Assembly: GCF_014207745.1 (NCBI RefSeq)
Contig: NZ_JACHJB010000001.1
Coordinates: forward strand, 1,798,001 to 1,862,000
Source: Nonomuraea muscovyensis
GTDB lineage: Bacteria; Actinomycetota; Actinomycetes; Streptosporangiales; Streptosporangiaceae
Length of the DNA stretch: 64,000 nt
Direction: 5' to 3'
The number at the start of each line of letters is the position of its first letter. Within the stretch, counting starts at the first letter, position 1. Shown here one piece after another: positions 40,401 through 49,862 of this stretch. The position numbers and the translations under genes are program-made. The notes under the pieces are model-generated. The model worked only from the letters and a program-made list of their open reading frames with translations. It was not told the DNA's origin and ran no database searches.

Positions 40401-41655
40401 CCAACTCGTCGGGGAGGCTTCGGTCCAGCCGGGTGCCGTCGGGCAGTTCGATGATCCGCTCGAACAGCCCGCCGAGGCCCGGAACGGCCAGCTCGGGTCG
40501 GCCCCCATCCTCGCCGAGACCACGCATCACGAGCTGAACGGCTTCCCACAGGTCATCGTGATGATCCGCGCCGCCACGGATTGCCCGATCACGCAGACGG
40601 TGGGCCGAGAAGTAATCGGCGTAACGCTTTCGAGCGGCGAGGATCTGCTTGCGCTCCTCAACCAACTCCTCCTCTTCCGGAATCGGCAGGAGCAGCACGT
40701 CACGATCTTCGGCGATGAACCAGAACAGCAACCGATACACCAGCCGGAGCAGGGCGCGGTTGTAATCCTCTTTGCTGAGCCGGTGCACCTTCTCCTGGGT
40801 CCCGATGCCGAGCCCGGCCATCGTGCTGCGGCCCTCCAGGTGCTTCCGGAGCCGATCGTTGGCCGGGTGACGGAGAAAGCCGGTGCCCAGGGTATGGATG
40901 GCTTCCTGGACACCCTTCTTCAACCGTGCGAGCACGCGATCGCCGGCCTGGACGGCATCGGCTCGCCAGAGCTCCAGCCAGCAATCCGCAGGCGTCTTGT
41001 CTTCAGGTACAGCGAGCCGCGTGGCGTGCACGAGCCGGTAGAGCAGCACGAAGTCGGCGAAGAGCTGCTCCTCGAAGATCAGCTCGAGGTCGAACTCGAC
41101 ATAGGCGGAGCCTGCCAGCGAGCGAGTGTCGCGGAGGAGCCGCAGCTTGCTGCCGTTGGAAAGCACTGCCCACAGGTGATCGTCGCTCCGATTCAGCAAC
41201 TCCTGCACCATCGACTGTGGCGCCTGGGTGTTGACGCGGGCGGTGCGGTGGTCGAGGTCGACATTCCAGCCGACCAGATGGATGGGCACCTGCTCGAAGC
41301 GATGGCTAACCGGGTAGGTGACGTCCTCGACGGTGATCCCGCCGCCCGGCTGGAGCACCCCGTAGTCGAGCTGCCGCAGTAACGGGATCAGCCACCGGTC
41401 GCGGGCACGCGGGGAACGCCCCTCCTGCCGGGCGCGCTCTCGCTCCTTGGCGAACTGGGCCCAGGCGTTCTTAAGGTAGTCGAACGCGCGGGCCGCCGCC
41501 TCGCGGACGTTCTCATGTGACAGCAGCCCGTAGGTCTCCGGTTCGCGCCCCGGCAGCGCGTTCTCGCCCTGCCGGGCGTCCATGACCCGCTCGAACAGGT
41601 CGGCGGAGAGCAGGCCGCCGGCCGTACGGAGAGAGGGGTAGGGGGATCTACTCAT
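37432..41655 (-). CDS. Eco57I/PglX/DrmMI-like adenine-specific DNA methyltransferase
   Basis: 1,407 residues from ATG 41655, overlapping the SNF2 stop (ATGA). The SAM site is VCDPACGSGAFLVAAAHRIA (about 537-556), catalytic motif IV is VIGNPPWERVKI (about 817). The N-terminal ~500 residues (LIPLLRQLDYGVLQPGGGIT, ELLNRSDDHLWAVLSNGSKL) are the domain found in type IIG/BREX-like enzymes, and the C-terminal ~350 residues (NTRRVLRWDREWLLGWRNIA, AGTNYTQNYFKQLPVLPPSA) include target recognition. NPPW indicates N6-adenine methylation. Size and neighbours match DrmMI of DISARM class 1 or PglX of BREX; no pglZ or brxC is present. Presumed to mark self DNA for the operon. Confidence 0.88.
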   Translation of the reverse strand: MSRSPYPSLRTAGGLLSADLFERVMDARQGENALPGREPETYGLLSHENVREAAARAFDYLKNAWAQFAKERERARQEGRSPRARDRWLIPLLRQLDYGVLQPGGGITVEDVTYPVSHRFEQVPIHLVGWNVDLDHRTARVNTQAPQSMVQELLNRSDDHLWAVLSNGSKLRLLRDTRSLAGSAYVEFDLELIFEEQLFADFVLLYRLVHATRLAVPEDKTPADCWLELWRADAVQAGDRVLARLKKGVQEAIHTLGTGFLRHPANDRLRKHLEGRSTMAGLGIGTQEKVHRLSKEDYNRALLRLVYRLLFWFIAEDRDVLLLPIPEEEELVEERKQILAARKRYADYFSAHRLRDRAIRGGADHHDDLWEAVQLVMRGLGEDGGRPELAVPGLGGLFERIIELPDGTRLDRSLPDELDAPLEGMRIDNTHLLKAIRHLAVVDTGIQRRPANFRELGSEELGSVYEWLLEFHVDLDTADRTFTLWKADGSARKTTGSYYTPTSLREALLDSTLDPVLDQAAGSADTVEGKVGALLSVTVCDPACGSGAFLVAAAHRIARRIAQIRSGEDEPSPTRVRHAMREVVSRCIYGVDLNEMAVELAKVSLWIESVEPGKPLAFLDTNIRVGNSLLGATPALIDLGIPKEAFKAIEGDDKKVAAAVAKESETEKTLAKRGEFADTLFDFDEEANRSNDRLARDTRAIVTALPDDLVAAAVQRRRLRLIDAERLPTKRVADAWCAAFVQELTPETRTSAITQSTLDWIGGEQSDDRRRRVAARVSELAKAYRFFHWHVEFPHLFRVSDGGPVDGKTGWEGGFTCVIGNPPWERVKIQEKEFFASRDEDIANAKNAAARKKAIAALADSEEEADRALYAEFMGELRQAEGQTLFLRESGRYPLTGRGDINTYAVFAETGRTAIAGDGRVGMVLPTGIATDATTQFFFKDLVESKTLASLYDFENEEKLFENVHHSFRFCLWSGTGRRAPQRRIHLAFRLRQVPQIADRRFTLTPEDITLLNPNTGTLPVFDFKRNAEITVGIYRRVPVCWRDSAGGGEGINPWGLSFLAMLHMANDSNLFRPNAADGETLEQMLNDGWEFDGNALVRAGERLLPLYEAKMLHHFDDRFGTYEGQTEAQANVGTLPRPSAADKDDPAFVAIPQYWVPEKEVKARLRSSEGTRNTRRVLRWDREWLLGWRNIARSVDMRTLICSALPMAGVAHSFPLLVPRAAAPALLYANLSSLVLDFSGRQKMAGTNYTQNYFKQLPVLPPSAYEEPCPWNLHERLDKWVRLRVLELAYTSYAMEPFARDHFDEGPPYRWDDERRFWLRAELDAAYFHLYGVARDDVDYILDTFRAFRNTRPEEFARTKKAILEIYDAMSAAINSGQPFQTILNPPPGEGSRHPRREREEITEYA

Positions 41656-44492
41656 CGGGACACCACCGGCAGGTAGACATAAACGCCAAGCAGATCAACC
41701 GGCTTGTTGGCGGCAACCTGGATCTTGCTGAGGCCACTTTGACGGGACGCCTCGCGGACGCGGCGATGCGAGTCGCGAAGCCGTTCGGCCATGGCGTCAG
41801 CTTCGGCGTCCAGGGCGGGGCGCAGTTGTGAGAGGAGTTTCGGCAGGCCGTCATCGCCGGGAGCGAGCAACCGGTCGAGATCGTCACGGGCCAGGTCGGG
41901 CGCGATGTTGCCGCCGGGCGTCGCCTTCAGGAGCGTGTCGACCTCTTCCGCAGGGAGCCACTCAGGATTGTCCGGGCGCCCGCGAAAAGCCAGTACGCGC
42001 GCTTCTTCGGCCACGAGAGGGCGGGCGCCGTCGTGGCCGGGCAGGGTCAGATGCATCCGGAACCGGGTGAGCAGCAGGGTCGTCCGCCGCTGCACGGCGC
42101 TCGTTCTCATCACGCCGCATCTGCGGGCCGGCCGCGGGCCCGGAGTCTTCGCATCCAGCGCGCTGTCGAGCACGTAGCGGGCGATCGCTCCGACGCTGGC
42201 GTCGGTGCGGTCCAGATGCGCGTGTCGGCGAGGAACCGGCAGGTCACGGTGGAACGGCAGCGGCTGCGCCTGACCTGGAGGCAGCGCATCGCGCAGACCA
42301 AGGGGAAGAGTAGCCGTTACGGCCGTGAAACCGTCTGCGGCCTCGACGAGTGAAGAGCCGAGCGCGTCGAGGGCCTCGCGGACAAAACCGTCGATCTCTG
42401 CGGGTGAGCCGAGGCTGGCCCGGACTTCCGCCAGCTCCCTGGCTACCTCATCCGGCTTAATGCCGGCCTGGGCGAACTTGGTACGGGAGCGCCGCTCCCG
42501 CTCGGCCGAGTTCTCCCACTCGGTGTGCAGGTTCGTCGCGCTGAAACCCTCCAGCGGGAGTTGCTCCCAGCTGTCGGTATTGGAGGTGAGCAGTTCCTCC
42601 ATCAGCGCTTCAACGAGCTGGTTGGAGAAGTTCGGCACGGGCACGCTGACGCCGAGGCTCTTCCTGATCTCCTCATGCTTGCGGATCAGGACCCGCATGA
42701 CGATCTCGTCGATGAGATTGTCGGCACCGAGAATCGTCACCGCCCGGACGATCTCGGCAGCCTGGCCGAACCGGTCGACCCGGCCTTCGCGTTGCTCATG
42801 GCGGGTGGGGTTCCACGCGAGGTCGTAATGGACGACCGCCTGGAAGGCATCTTGAAGGTTGACCCCCTCGGACAGGCAGTCGGTGGCCACGAGCACGTGG
42901 CGCCGCTCCACCGCGCGAAGCTCGTCGATCCGCGCCTCCCGTTCGCTGGGCGGGAGCGTGCCGGTGACGCAGGCGACCTCCGCCGCTCCGCTCAGGCGCT
43001 CGCGCAGGTGCGCGGCGACGTATTCGGCGGTGTCGATGAACCGGCAGAACACGATCGGGTCGAACCCGTCCGCCAGCAGCGCTTCCACGACGTCGCCGAC
43101 CTTGGCCAGTTTGGCGTCCTGCCTCCCGGCCAAGGCGTCGGCCGCCTTGGCGAAACGCAGCAGCCTGGCGCGCTCGCTCTGATCGTCTTCATCGAGGTCG
43201 TCGGCGCCGGGGATCACATCGACGGACTCGGCAGCCTCGTCATCGTCGGTGTCCAGCACCGTCGAACGGCCGATCCGGTCCGCCTCCTCCGGGGTTTCCT
43301 TACCCGCTCCCTCCGCACGCGTCCGCAACGTCGCCGCCGCCGCGTTGGGCGAGGAGGCGAGCGCTCGCATCAGCGCCAGCACCGACCAGTAGCGGACCCG
43401 CTGCCGCAGCTGCCCGCGCGAGGCGTCGCGGACGGTCTCCCGCGCGTAAGCGAGGACCTGGCGCAGGAGCTTGCGGTAGTCGTCGGTCAGGTAGTAGCGC
43501 TCCTCCCGCGTCTCACGCCGCTGAGGGAACTTGGTGTCCTCATTGAGATAGTCCTTGATGTCACCCCGACGTCGCTGGACCATGTGCCGGGCGAGCCTTT
43601 CGCGGCCCTTGGCGTCGTCGAGGTTCAGCGCCGGCAGCTCGGGGTCGAGCAGGCCGATGAGGTTGCGGAATCCCTCATCCTTGCCACTGTGCGGAGTGGC
43701 CGTAACGAGGATGAGATGCCGATCCCGATCGTCGGCCAGTTCACGGATCAGGTTGTAGCGCCTGGTTCGACCGCCAGTGGAGGTGCCGTCCGCGACGCAG
43801 GTGTGCGCCTCGTCCACGATCACCAAATCGCGGCAGGAGGTGACGAACTCCTTCATCCGGGTCGGAGACTTGATGAAGTCGGTGGAGACCACGGTGTGCT
43901 TGTAGAAGTCGAAGATCGACTGATCGTCGTCGACGATGTTGCGCTGCAGCCGCTTGACCGTACTAGGCAGCACCAACTCGGCGTCGATGCGAAACTTCGT
44001 CGCGAGTTCTTCCTGCCACTGTTCGGCCAGGGCAGGACTGCACAGCACGGTCAGCCCTGTCGCGCTGCCCTGGGCGAGGAGTTCGGCCGCGATCAGCGAC
44101 GCCTCGATGGTCTTGCCGATGCCGACGTCATCGGCGATCAACAGCCGGACCGTCTCCTGCCGCAACGCCATCAGCAGCGGGACCAGTTGGTATGGCCGGG
44201 GTTCCACGGCCAGCCCCGCGATCGACCGGAACGGCCCCGCCGTCGCGCGGAACCCGATCTGCAAGGCCGTACGCAGCAGGCCGGCGCTGACCGCGTTGCC
44301 GGCGTCGTCGGCGCTCGGTGGCGGAAAAGTGGCCTGTGCGACCTCCTCGACCTGGGTCAGGATGCCGGCGACCTCGTCGTCTCCACCGCCGAGCGGACGG
44401 ACCACCAGAAACGTGTCACTGGAGCCCGGAAGCACCACCCAGTCGCGGTTGCGGGCGCTCACAAGCGTTCCTGGGCTGAAGACAGTGGTCAA
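41652..44492 (-). CDS. SNF2-family helicase (DrmD-like)
   Basis: 946 residues. Its start is a TTG (44492-44490) within the stop of the upstream gene (TTGA). Motifs: the Q-like VEPRPYQLVPLLMAL (97), I LLIADDVGIGKTIEASLIAA (121-128), II VIVDEAHTC (227-230), III LVTATPHSGKDEG, V VATDCLSEGVNLQDA and VI HEQREGRVDRFGQ. An N-terminal domain of ~95 residues and a charged C-terminal ~300 residues frame the motor. DISARM class 1 carries a SNF2 protein (DrmD) beside DrmMI, as here. It should be an ATP-driven DNA translocase. Confidence 0.86.
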   Translation of the reverse strand: MTTVFSPGTLVSARNRDWVVLPGSSDTFLVVRPLGGGDDEVAGILTQVEEVAQATFPPPSADDAGNAVSAGLLRTALQIGFRATAGPFRSIAGLAVEPRPYQLVPLLMALRQETVRLLIADDVGIGKTIEASLIAAELLAQGSATGLTVLCSPALAEQWQEELATKFRIDAELVLPSTVKRLQRNIVDDDQSIFDFYKHTVVSTDFIKSPTRMKEFVTSCRDLVIVDEAHTCVADGTSTGGRTRRYNLIRELADDRDRHLILVTATPHSGKDEGFRNLIGLLDPELPALNLDDAKGRERLARHMVQRRRGDIKDYLNEDTKFPQRRETREERYYLTDDYRKLLRQVLAYARETVRDASRGQLRQRVRYWSVLALMRALASSPNAAAATLRTRAEGAGKETPEEADRIGRSTVLDTDDDEAAESVDVIPGADDLDEDDQSERARLLRFAKAADALAGRQDAKLAKVGDVVEALLADGFDPIVFCRFIDTAEYVAAHLRERLSGAAEVACVTGTLPPSEREARIDELRAVERRHVLVATDCLSEGVNLQDAFQAVVHYDLAWNPTRHEQREGRVDRFGQAAEIVRAVTILGADNLIDEIVMRVLIRKHEEIRKSLGVSVPVPNFSNQLVEALMEELLTSNTDSWEQLPLEGFSATNLHTEWENSAERERRSRTKFAQAGIKPDEVARELAEVRASLGSPAEIDGFVREALDALGSSLVEAADGFTAVTATLPLGLRDALPPGQAQPLPFHRDLPVPRRHAHLDRTDASVGAIARYVLDSALDAKTPGPRPARRCGVMRTSAVQRRTTLLLTRFRMHLTLPGHDGARPLVAEEARVLAFRGRPDNPEWLPAEEVDTLLKATPGGNIAPDLARDDLDRLLAPGDDGLPKLLSQLRPALDAEADAMAERLRDSHRRVREASRQSGLSKIQVAANKPVDLLGVYVYLPVVSR

Positions 44493-47400
44493 CGCGGCTC
44501 CCTGCGACTGGTCCCGAAGACGCTCGGATATTTCTTCACGATCTGCGCATAGTCCCCACGGTAGGGAACGCGTACGACGCTCCAGCCGAGTTCGCGGAGT
44601 TCGTCCTCGGCGTCCTCGTCCCTGCCGGGTGAGGCGCCGTTGTCCGGGCCGTCCACGAACACGGCGACCTGGCCCGGATAGACCATCTCCGGGGTGGCCA
44701 CCCCGAGGTCCACACTCAGCTCATCCGGAGCCCGGTATTCCCACTCCTCCAACCACGCGACAAAGGCGTGCACCGGATCGTTGAGTTCGGCGGCGTAGCG
44801 TACGGGCTCCCAGATGTCCTGAGGGGAAGCCACCGGCGGCTCGGGCACGTCCGAGAGCGACAACGCGAGCAGCAGATCCCGGGCGAGGTGACGATCGATC
44901 AGATCGTGGTAGGCCTGGTTGCCGAAGGAAAGCAGGCAGTCGTAACACGCCTTGGCGCAGCGCTCGTTGTTGACGGCCCCACCCGTGTCCTCGCCGGTGG
45001 CGACGTCGAAGTGGGCGATCTCCAGCGCTTTCCGTGCGGCCCGTGCGAGTGCGTCGGCCTCCATGACCAGTCGCCGTAGCACGCCCGCGCCACCTTCAGA
45101 ACTCTCGATGAACAGTGCCCGGCCGCGGTGTGCTTCGTCAGGGAGCAGTTCGCTGGTGAGCTCGCCGTCCTCCAATTGGAACTCGGCCTCGATGCCCCGC
45201 TCCAGCGCATACATGAAACTGATCGCAGCCTCGTGGCTTACGGAGCCGAGCATCCGGGTGACCAGGATGTTCCTTCGATCCTCGACGTAGGGAATGACTT
45301 GCTGCTTGGCTTGAACGAGCGAGGCGTCATCCAGGCGATGCAGGTCAGGGGTGAGAGCGTCCTTCTCCGACAGCCAGCGCCCGGTCTGCACGTTGATCCA
45401 GAAGCCGTCGCTCGTGTGCCTCTTGCGTCCCATGTTGGTGACGCGGACTGTGGCGGTGTCTCCATAGGTGAGTTCCAGGAGCGGTGCTGCATCCCGCACT
45501 GCTTTGGCATCCAGGCGGCCGGGCCGTACGCCGTGGTCGTTGAAGCGGTAGGAGGTGACCAGGTCGTAGCCGGCGCGGCGGCGTTCCTCCTCGTCTGAGG
45601 AGATCCGGTCGCGTCGAACCGTCTTGACGGTCTGCAGCCGCAGCAGCCGGTTCATGGTCTTGCCGAGTAGTCCATTGCACGAGTCGCAGACGTCGGTGCC
45701 GACGACCGCCTCGTGCAGATAGCCGCAGAACTCGCAGCGCCGTGCGGATCGGGTATCCAGCCCGCCGCCACCCTGCTCGTTGGGTGCGAGCTGCACTTCC
45801 TTGACCTGATACCGGGAGCCTTCGTGATAGATGAGGGCGTCGGGTCCGAACTCACGGATCGCGATGAAGCGGGGCCGATGGATAAACTCGACTTCGGTGC
45901 TCTTTCCTTTACGGGCGGCGATGTAGGCGCGCAGCGGAAGCCGCGGGAAAGAGTAACCGGGGAGGAACCCTTCCGATGCCAAGTATCGGTAGGAGTAGAA
46001 GTCGGTCTGGAAGTCTTCAGAGTCCTCGTTCCTGAGCAGCTTCAGCTGGTTTTCTGCCTCACGGCGACGGATGATGGCCCCTTCCCGGGCCCCCTTGCTT
46101 GTGGAATGGTCGCCGATGATGCGGTGCTGTTCCTCCCGTTCGGCCTGCGCCGTCCGATACAGCTCGCGCCAGCGATCGAAGGCGGCGTTGAACGCCGCCG
46201 GAGCATCCTGAGCAGCCCGGTCGATCCAGTCGTCATGCCACCACGAGGTGATCTTCAGTTCTCTGACCCTTTCGGCCAGCACGTGTCGGGCCCGCTCGGC
46301 GGCCCGGAGCTGGGCCTGCGGGTGCGCGGCTGCCGCAGCAACGTCTGGCAGCAGCGGGAAGCCGGCCTGATCGACGTCGAGAATCTGCGAGATTGAGCTG
46401 TCCAACGGCAGCTGAATCTCAGCCAGCCAGATCGCGTTGACGTGTGAACTGATTAGGTCCTCGTTGGTGAGGTCCAGCCGCGGCGCGGCTACCGACCCTG
46501 CCACCATCTGATCGCGATGACGGAAGTAGTACTGGTCGTGGGCATATCCGGAAGCGCAGTACGTCACGACCAGCGCTGGCTGCCCCGATCGGCCCGCTCT
46601 ACCGGCCCGCTGGGCGTAGTTGGCGGGGGTTGGCGGCACGTTCCGTAGTGCGACCGCGTTCAGGCTGGCGATGTCGATGCCCAGTTCCATCGTGGGTGAG
46701 CAGTAGAGCACCTGTAGATCGCCTGCGCGGAACTGCTCCTCGCGCTGGGCGCGAACCTCGTTCATCACCTGGGCGGTGTGCTCACGTGCTTGGAGACCCG
46801 CGAGCTGAGCCGCCTTATCTGTGTAGAGGCGTTGGAAGAACGGATTGATCCGCGGGCCTTTTTCGGTGGCGACGTGTTTTCTGATGCGGTCCACTGCACC
46901 GGCCTTGCCGTCACCGAGCCGCCACACCAGTGCGGATGCCTTCAGCTGATAGCCATCCCTGTCCATGGTGAGCAGACCGCAGCGCTCGGTCACCGCGAGC
47001 ATGTCGCGAATCATCGCGTGCGCATCGTCGCGGGTCAGCCCGGAGTGTTCACGGAGCAGATACTTGCCGTACGCGCCGAACCCGGTGAGATACAAGTCCT
47101 TGCTGGAGCGCAACCCGCCATGACTTCCGGCTCGCGGGTAGGCGATCGGGGCATATACGACATTCTCCGTTGGCTCCATCGCCCACGGGTCCTTCAGGTA
47201 ATGCCGACTCTCTTCCTTGATCTGGACGAACCCCGGCTCGGTAAGGCAGTCGACGTCGATCGCCAGCACGCGGCGCAGCTCGTCCAGCAAGGTCCGCAGC
47301 AGTTCCTCACGCAGCTCCGGCGCGTCATCGCGAAGCGCATAATGGACGCCATCCCATAGATCCTGGGCTGCGGCGATCTCCGGAAGATCGAGGTAATCCA

Positions 47401-49585
47401 CCGTGAGCAATCCGGTTTGCTCCAGATTGGGCATGGTGATTCGCCAGCCACGCTCCAGATCAAGGTAGAGCCGGTAATTGACCAGCTGGCGGAGCGCCTT
47501 CCAGGTGTTGCGCTCAGCCGAGAATCGGGCCTCAGACTTTTGCGCGAAGTCCGCAAAGCTCAGATTGAGCGACTCGGTTACCTTCTGCGCGATCATCTCG
47601 TGGGTCAGCCCATCCGGACAGTCCTGGAGAGCCCGATAGAGGGCACCACGAAGCTGGACGACTTGAACGAAGTCATTGAAATGACCGGCCTGAAGGCTGG
47701 CATCCTGCCTGTTGTCGGTGAACGCCAGCAGCTTGCGCTCAGGCCTTTCGAGGTTCGCGTCTTCACGCAGAGTCCGGACCACCGTCGAACTGATCACGCT
47801 GGTGGCCGAGCTGCGCCCCTCCACCGCGAGCGACCCCAGCTTGGCGAAGTCGCTACCGCGCACCTGCTCATAGGAGGTACGACAGGCCAAGCAGAAGGTG
47901 AATGGAGCGGCGATGTAGGCGGCTCGCGTCCCCCCGTCAGCGATGTGGCCGTTGGGCGCCACTGTGACAACCTTCGGCAGGTACTTCTGTTTAGCCGAGA
48001 TTACGCCAGGCGAGCCGTCCTTCCGGGTCTCCACCCATGACTCCGGCACCCGCTGGTCATCGATGGCGACCTCGACCGTGTCAGGCCAGGGGAAGTCCGT
48101 CGAGATGTAAAGGTAGCCGTCCTTCTCGTCCCCCGTGGTGTCACTGTCACGCCGTGACGTGAAGCGCTCGTCGACCCTTCGGACGGTCAGATACTCCTGG
48201 CCGCACTCCCGGCAGAAAGAGGCAGGAACGAGGATGTGATCCTCCCTGCCCGGCTCTGGCACGACGGTCTGGTATCGGCTGGTGATGTACCGGTCAGCCT
48301 CGGATTCGATGCTGAGATAGACGTCATCCCCTTTGGAGAGGAACTGGTGCAGCCGGAAGGCGAACACCGGACGTTGCGTGCGAGGATGCGGGATCGAGGC
48401 GCCGAGTTTGAGAATCTCCTGGATCGCGATGGCGCAATCCTCGGGATCTTCATTGACCGACTCCGCCAGCTCAGTGGCAGCTTCCGCAACAGTTCGCGGT
48501 CGCGGAGGGCGAACAAGCTTGCCAGTCTCCTGGTCAGTCACGACGCCAAACTGCGCCTCCACCCAGGCAGCGAGCGGATCCGCGATGAAGGATCCATATT
48601 CGGGCTCGGGCAACTCGAGCCGGGTTACGTGAGTTGGATCCGCGGTAGTAACACGTTCCAAAGTCTCGCCAATGACGTGCGCGCGGGAGACTGGAACACC
48701 GAACAGCCGGCTAGCTGTTTCGGCCACCTTGGCACGCCGGGAGTGCTCGCTACCCTCGGTGGTCATCGTCGCGGACGTTCCGACGCACTGGATCTCGGCC
48801 GCCTCGCAGGCTTCACGCACTCGTCGGACAAGCATCGCGACGTCAGCACCCTGCCGGCCACGGTAGGTGTGCAGCTCATCTAGGACGAGCCAGCGCAAAC
48901 CGCGTGCAGCAGTGATCAGACTGTCCCGCTCGCCCGGCCGGGTGAGCACCAGATCGAGCATGACGTAGTTGGTCAGCAGGATGTCTGGCGGATCGGCGAG
49001 GATATGCCGCCGCTCTTCCATCTTCTCTTGGCCGGTATAGCGGCGGAACGTGACCGGTTCACGGCCGGGGCCGTACCCCTCCTTGAGAAACTTGTCGAGC
49101 TCATGGACCTGGCTATTGGCCAGTGCGTTCATCGGGTAAACGATGATCGCTTTCACGCCTGGCTGGTAGACGCCCTCGGCCTTTTGTCGCAGGATCCAGT
49201 CCACGATCGGCACGATGTAGCTCAAGCTCTTGCCGGACCCAGTACCCGTGGTCAGCACATAACTCGCCCCGGACCTGGCGATTTCCACTGCCTCACGCTG
49301 ATGCCGGTGGAGGTTGAGAACCTGGCCCGTGGAATCGGCGGACTTGCCGACGCGGAAGATGCGTTCACATTCCGCGACGAGGAGACGTTGCTGAACGAGC
49401 TCGGTGACTGATCCACCAGGCTCGAAGTTTGGATTCAGCGCCAGGTAAGGGTCAGGCCACTGTTCCCCGGCGGCCAGCCTGTCGCGCACATGCTTCTTGA
49501 TCCGCTCGTCTTCGATCTCCGTGAAGCCAGCTGTGAACGCAGCGTAGTCTGCGATCAGCTGCTCGTGAACCTTGAAGACGTCCAT
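44489..49585 (-). CDS. Giant SF2 DEAD-type helicase with DUF1998 and nuclease-like C-terminus
   Basis: 1,698 residues from ATG 49585, first gene of the operon. N-terminus LNPNFEPGGSVTELV, then SF2 motifs: VLTTGTGSGKSLSYIVPIVD (113-120), ILLTNYVMLDL, WLVLDELHTYRGRQGAD (236-239), CVGTSATM, FTDNRQDASLQAGHFNDF, STMELGIDIASLNAV, YAQRAGRAGRSGQP. Cys pairs FCRECGQEY, FCLACRTSY and FCGYLHEAVVGTDVCDSC bind zinc. The DUF1998 part has FIESSEGGAGVLRRL and CAKACYDCLLSFGNQ. The last ~70 residues (GQVAVFVDGPDN, LGWSVVRVPY) resemble a Vsr/DUF559-type nuclease fold. Related proteins are DrmA/DrmB (DISARM), DruE (Druantia), DpdJ and MrfA. It combines what DISARM splits into two proteins. Confidence 0.86.
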   Translation of the reverse strand: MDVFKVHEQLIADYAAFTAGFTEIEDERIKKHVRDRLAAGEQWPDPYLALNPNFEPGGSVTELVQQRLLVAECERIFRVGKSADSTGQVLNLHRHQREAVEIARSGASYVLTTGTGSGKSLSYIVPIVDWILRQKAEGVYQPGVKAIIVYPMNALANSQVHELDKFLKEGYGPGREPVTFRRYTGQEKMEERRHILADPPDILLTNYVMLDLVLTRPGERDSLITAARGLRWLVLDELHTYRGRQGADVAMLVRRVREACEAAEIQCVGTSATMTTEGSEHSRRAKVAETASRLFGVPVSRAHVIGETLERVTTADPTHVTRLELPEPEYGSFIADPLAAWVEAQFGVVTDQETGKLVRPPRPRTVAEAATELAESVNEDPEDCAIAIQEILKLGASIPHPRTQRPVFAFRLHQFLSKGDDVYLSIESEADRYITSRYQTVVPEPGREDHILVPASFCRECGQEYLTVRRVDERFTSRRDSDTTGDEKDGYLYISTDFPWPDTVEVAIDDQRVPESWVETRKDGSPGVISAKQKYLPKVVTVAPNGHIADGGTRAAYIAAPFTFCLACRTSYEQVRGSDFAKLGSLAVEGRSSATSVISSTVVRTLREDANLERPERKLLAFTDNRQDASLQAGHFNDFVQVVQLRGALYRALQDCPDGLTHEMIAQKVTESLNLSFADFAQKSEARFSAERNTWKALRQLVNYRLYLDLERGWRITMPNLEQTGLLTVDYLDLPEIAAAQDLWDGVHYALRDDAPELREELLRTLLDELRRVLAIDVDCLTEPGFVQIKEESRHYLKDPWAMEPTENVVYAPIAYPRAGSHGGLRSSKDLYLTGFGAYGKYLLREHSGLTRDDAHAMIRDMLAVTERCGLLTMDRDGYQLKASALVWRLGDGKAGAVDRIRKHVATEKGPRINPFFQRLYTDKAAQLAGLQAREHTAQVMNEVRAQREEQFRAGDLQVLYCSPTMELGIDIASLNAVALRNVPPTPANYAQRAGRAGRSGQPALVVTYCASGYAHDQYYFRHRDQMVAGSVAAPRLDLTNEDLISSHVNAIWLAEIQLPLDSSISQILDVDQAGFPLLPDVAAAAAHPQAQLRAAERARHVLAERVRELKITSWWHDDWIDRAAQDAPAAFNAAFDRWRELYRTAQAEREEQHRIIGDHSTSKGAREGAIIRRREAENQLKLLRNEDSEDFQTDFYSYRYLASEGFLPGYSFPRLPLRAYIAARKGKSTEVEFIHRPRFIAIREFGPDALIYHEGSRYQVKEVQLAPNEQGGGGLDTRSARRCEFCGYLHEAVVGTDVCDSCNGLLGKTMNRLLRLQTVKTVRRDRISSDEEERRRAGYDLVTSYRFNDHGVRPGRLDAKAVRDAAPLLELTYGDTATVRVTNMGRKRHTSDGFWINVQTGRWLSEKDALTPDLHRLDDASLVQAKQQVIPYVEDRRNILVTRMLGSVSHEAAISFMYALERGIEAEFQLEDGELTSELLPDEAHRGRALFIESSEGGAGVLRRLVMEADALARAARKALEIAHFDVATGEDTGGAVNNERCAKACYDCLLSFGNQAYHDLIDRHLARDLLLALSLSDVPEPPVASPQDIWEPVRYAAELNDPVHAFVAWLEEWEYRAPDELSVDLGVATPEMVYPGQVAVFVDGPDNGASPGRDEDAEDELRELGWSVVRVPYRGDYAQIVKKYPSVFGTSRREPR

Positions 49586-49862
49586 CCCGCCCGTATTCTG
49601 CGATCTTCGAAAACTCGTGGAGGAGCACTCTAATGGTCATGAGGCCGTGGAGCGAGGCATACTCAACCCTGCATCCTTCTTGTTATCACGGCTCGATTAC
49701 CCACCGTTACGCCCGTACGCAAGCGATTTGGCCACACCAACCTGTCTCGCGAGGCCATCAAGCACCGGATCACAGCAAGGATTAGGGCCGAGGTTTCGGC
49801 CTGGCCCGCGCCAGGTATCACAGCAGACCAACACTCTCCAGCACCGCGGTCGTGCCTTGCAA
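49586..49862. other. Upstream region of the six-gene operon, up to the IS5 element
   Basis: 277 bases that must contain the operon promoter unless it lies beyond the IS. A short plus-strand stretch (reading KRFGHTNLSREAIKHRITAR) may be a gene remnant. No clear -35/-10 pair was found. Confidence 0.35.

Noticed and set aside
37432..49585. Calling the operon BREX because of the PglX-like methylase
   Set aside because: No pglZ, brxC/pglY, brxA or brxL-like gene is present; neighbours fit DISARM/Druantia-type helicases better.
49690..49840. Plus-strand stretch reading like a protein before the IS5 element
   Set aside because: No start or stop arrangement for a gene and no recognised family; at best a remnant.
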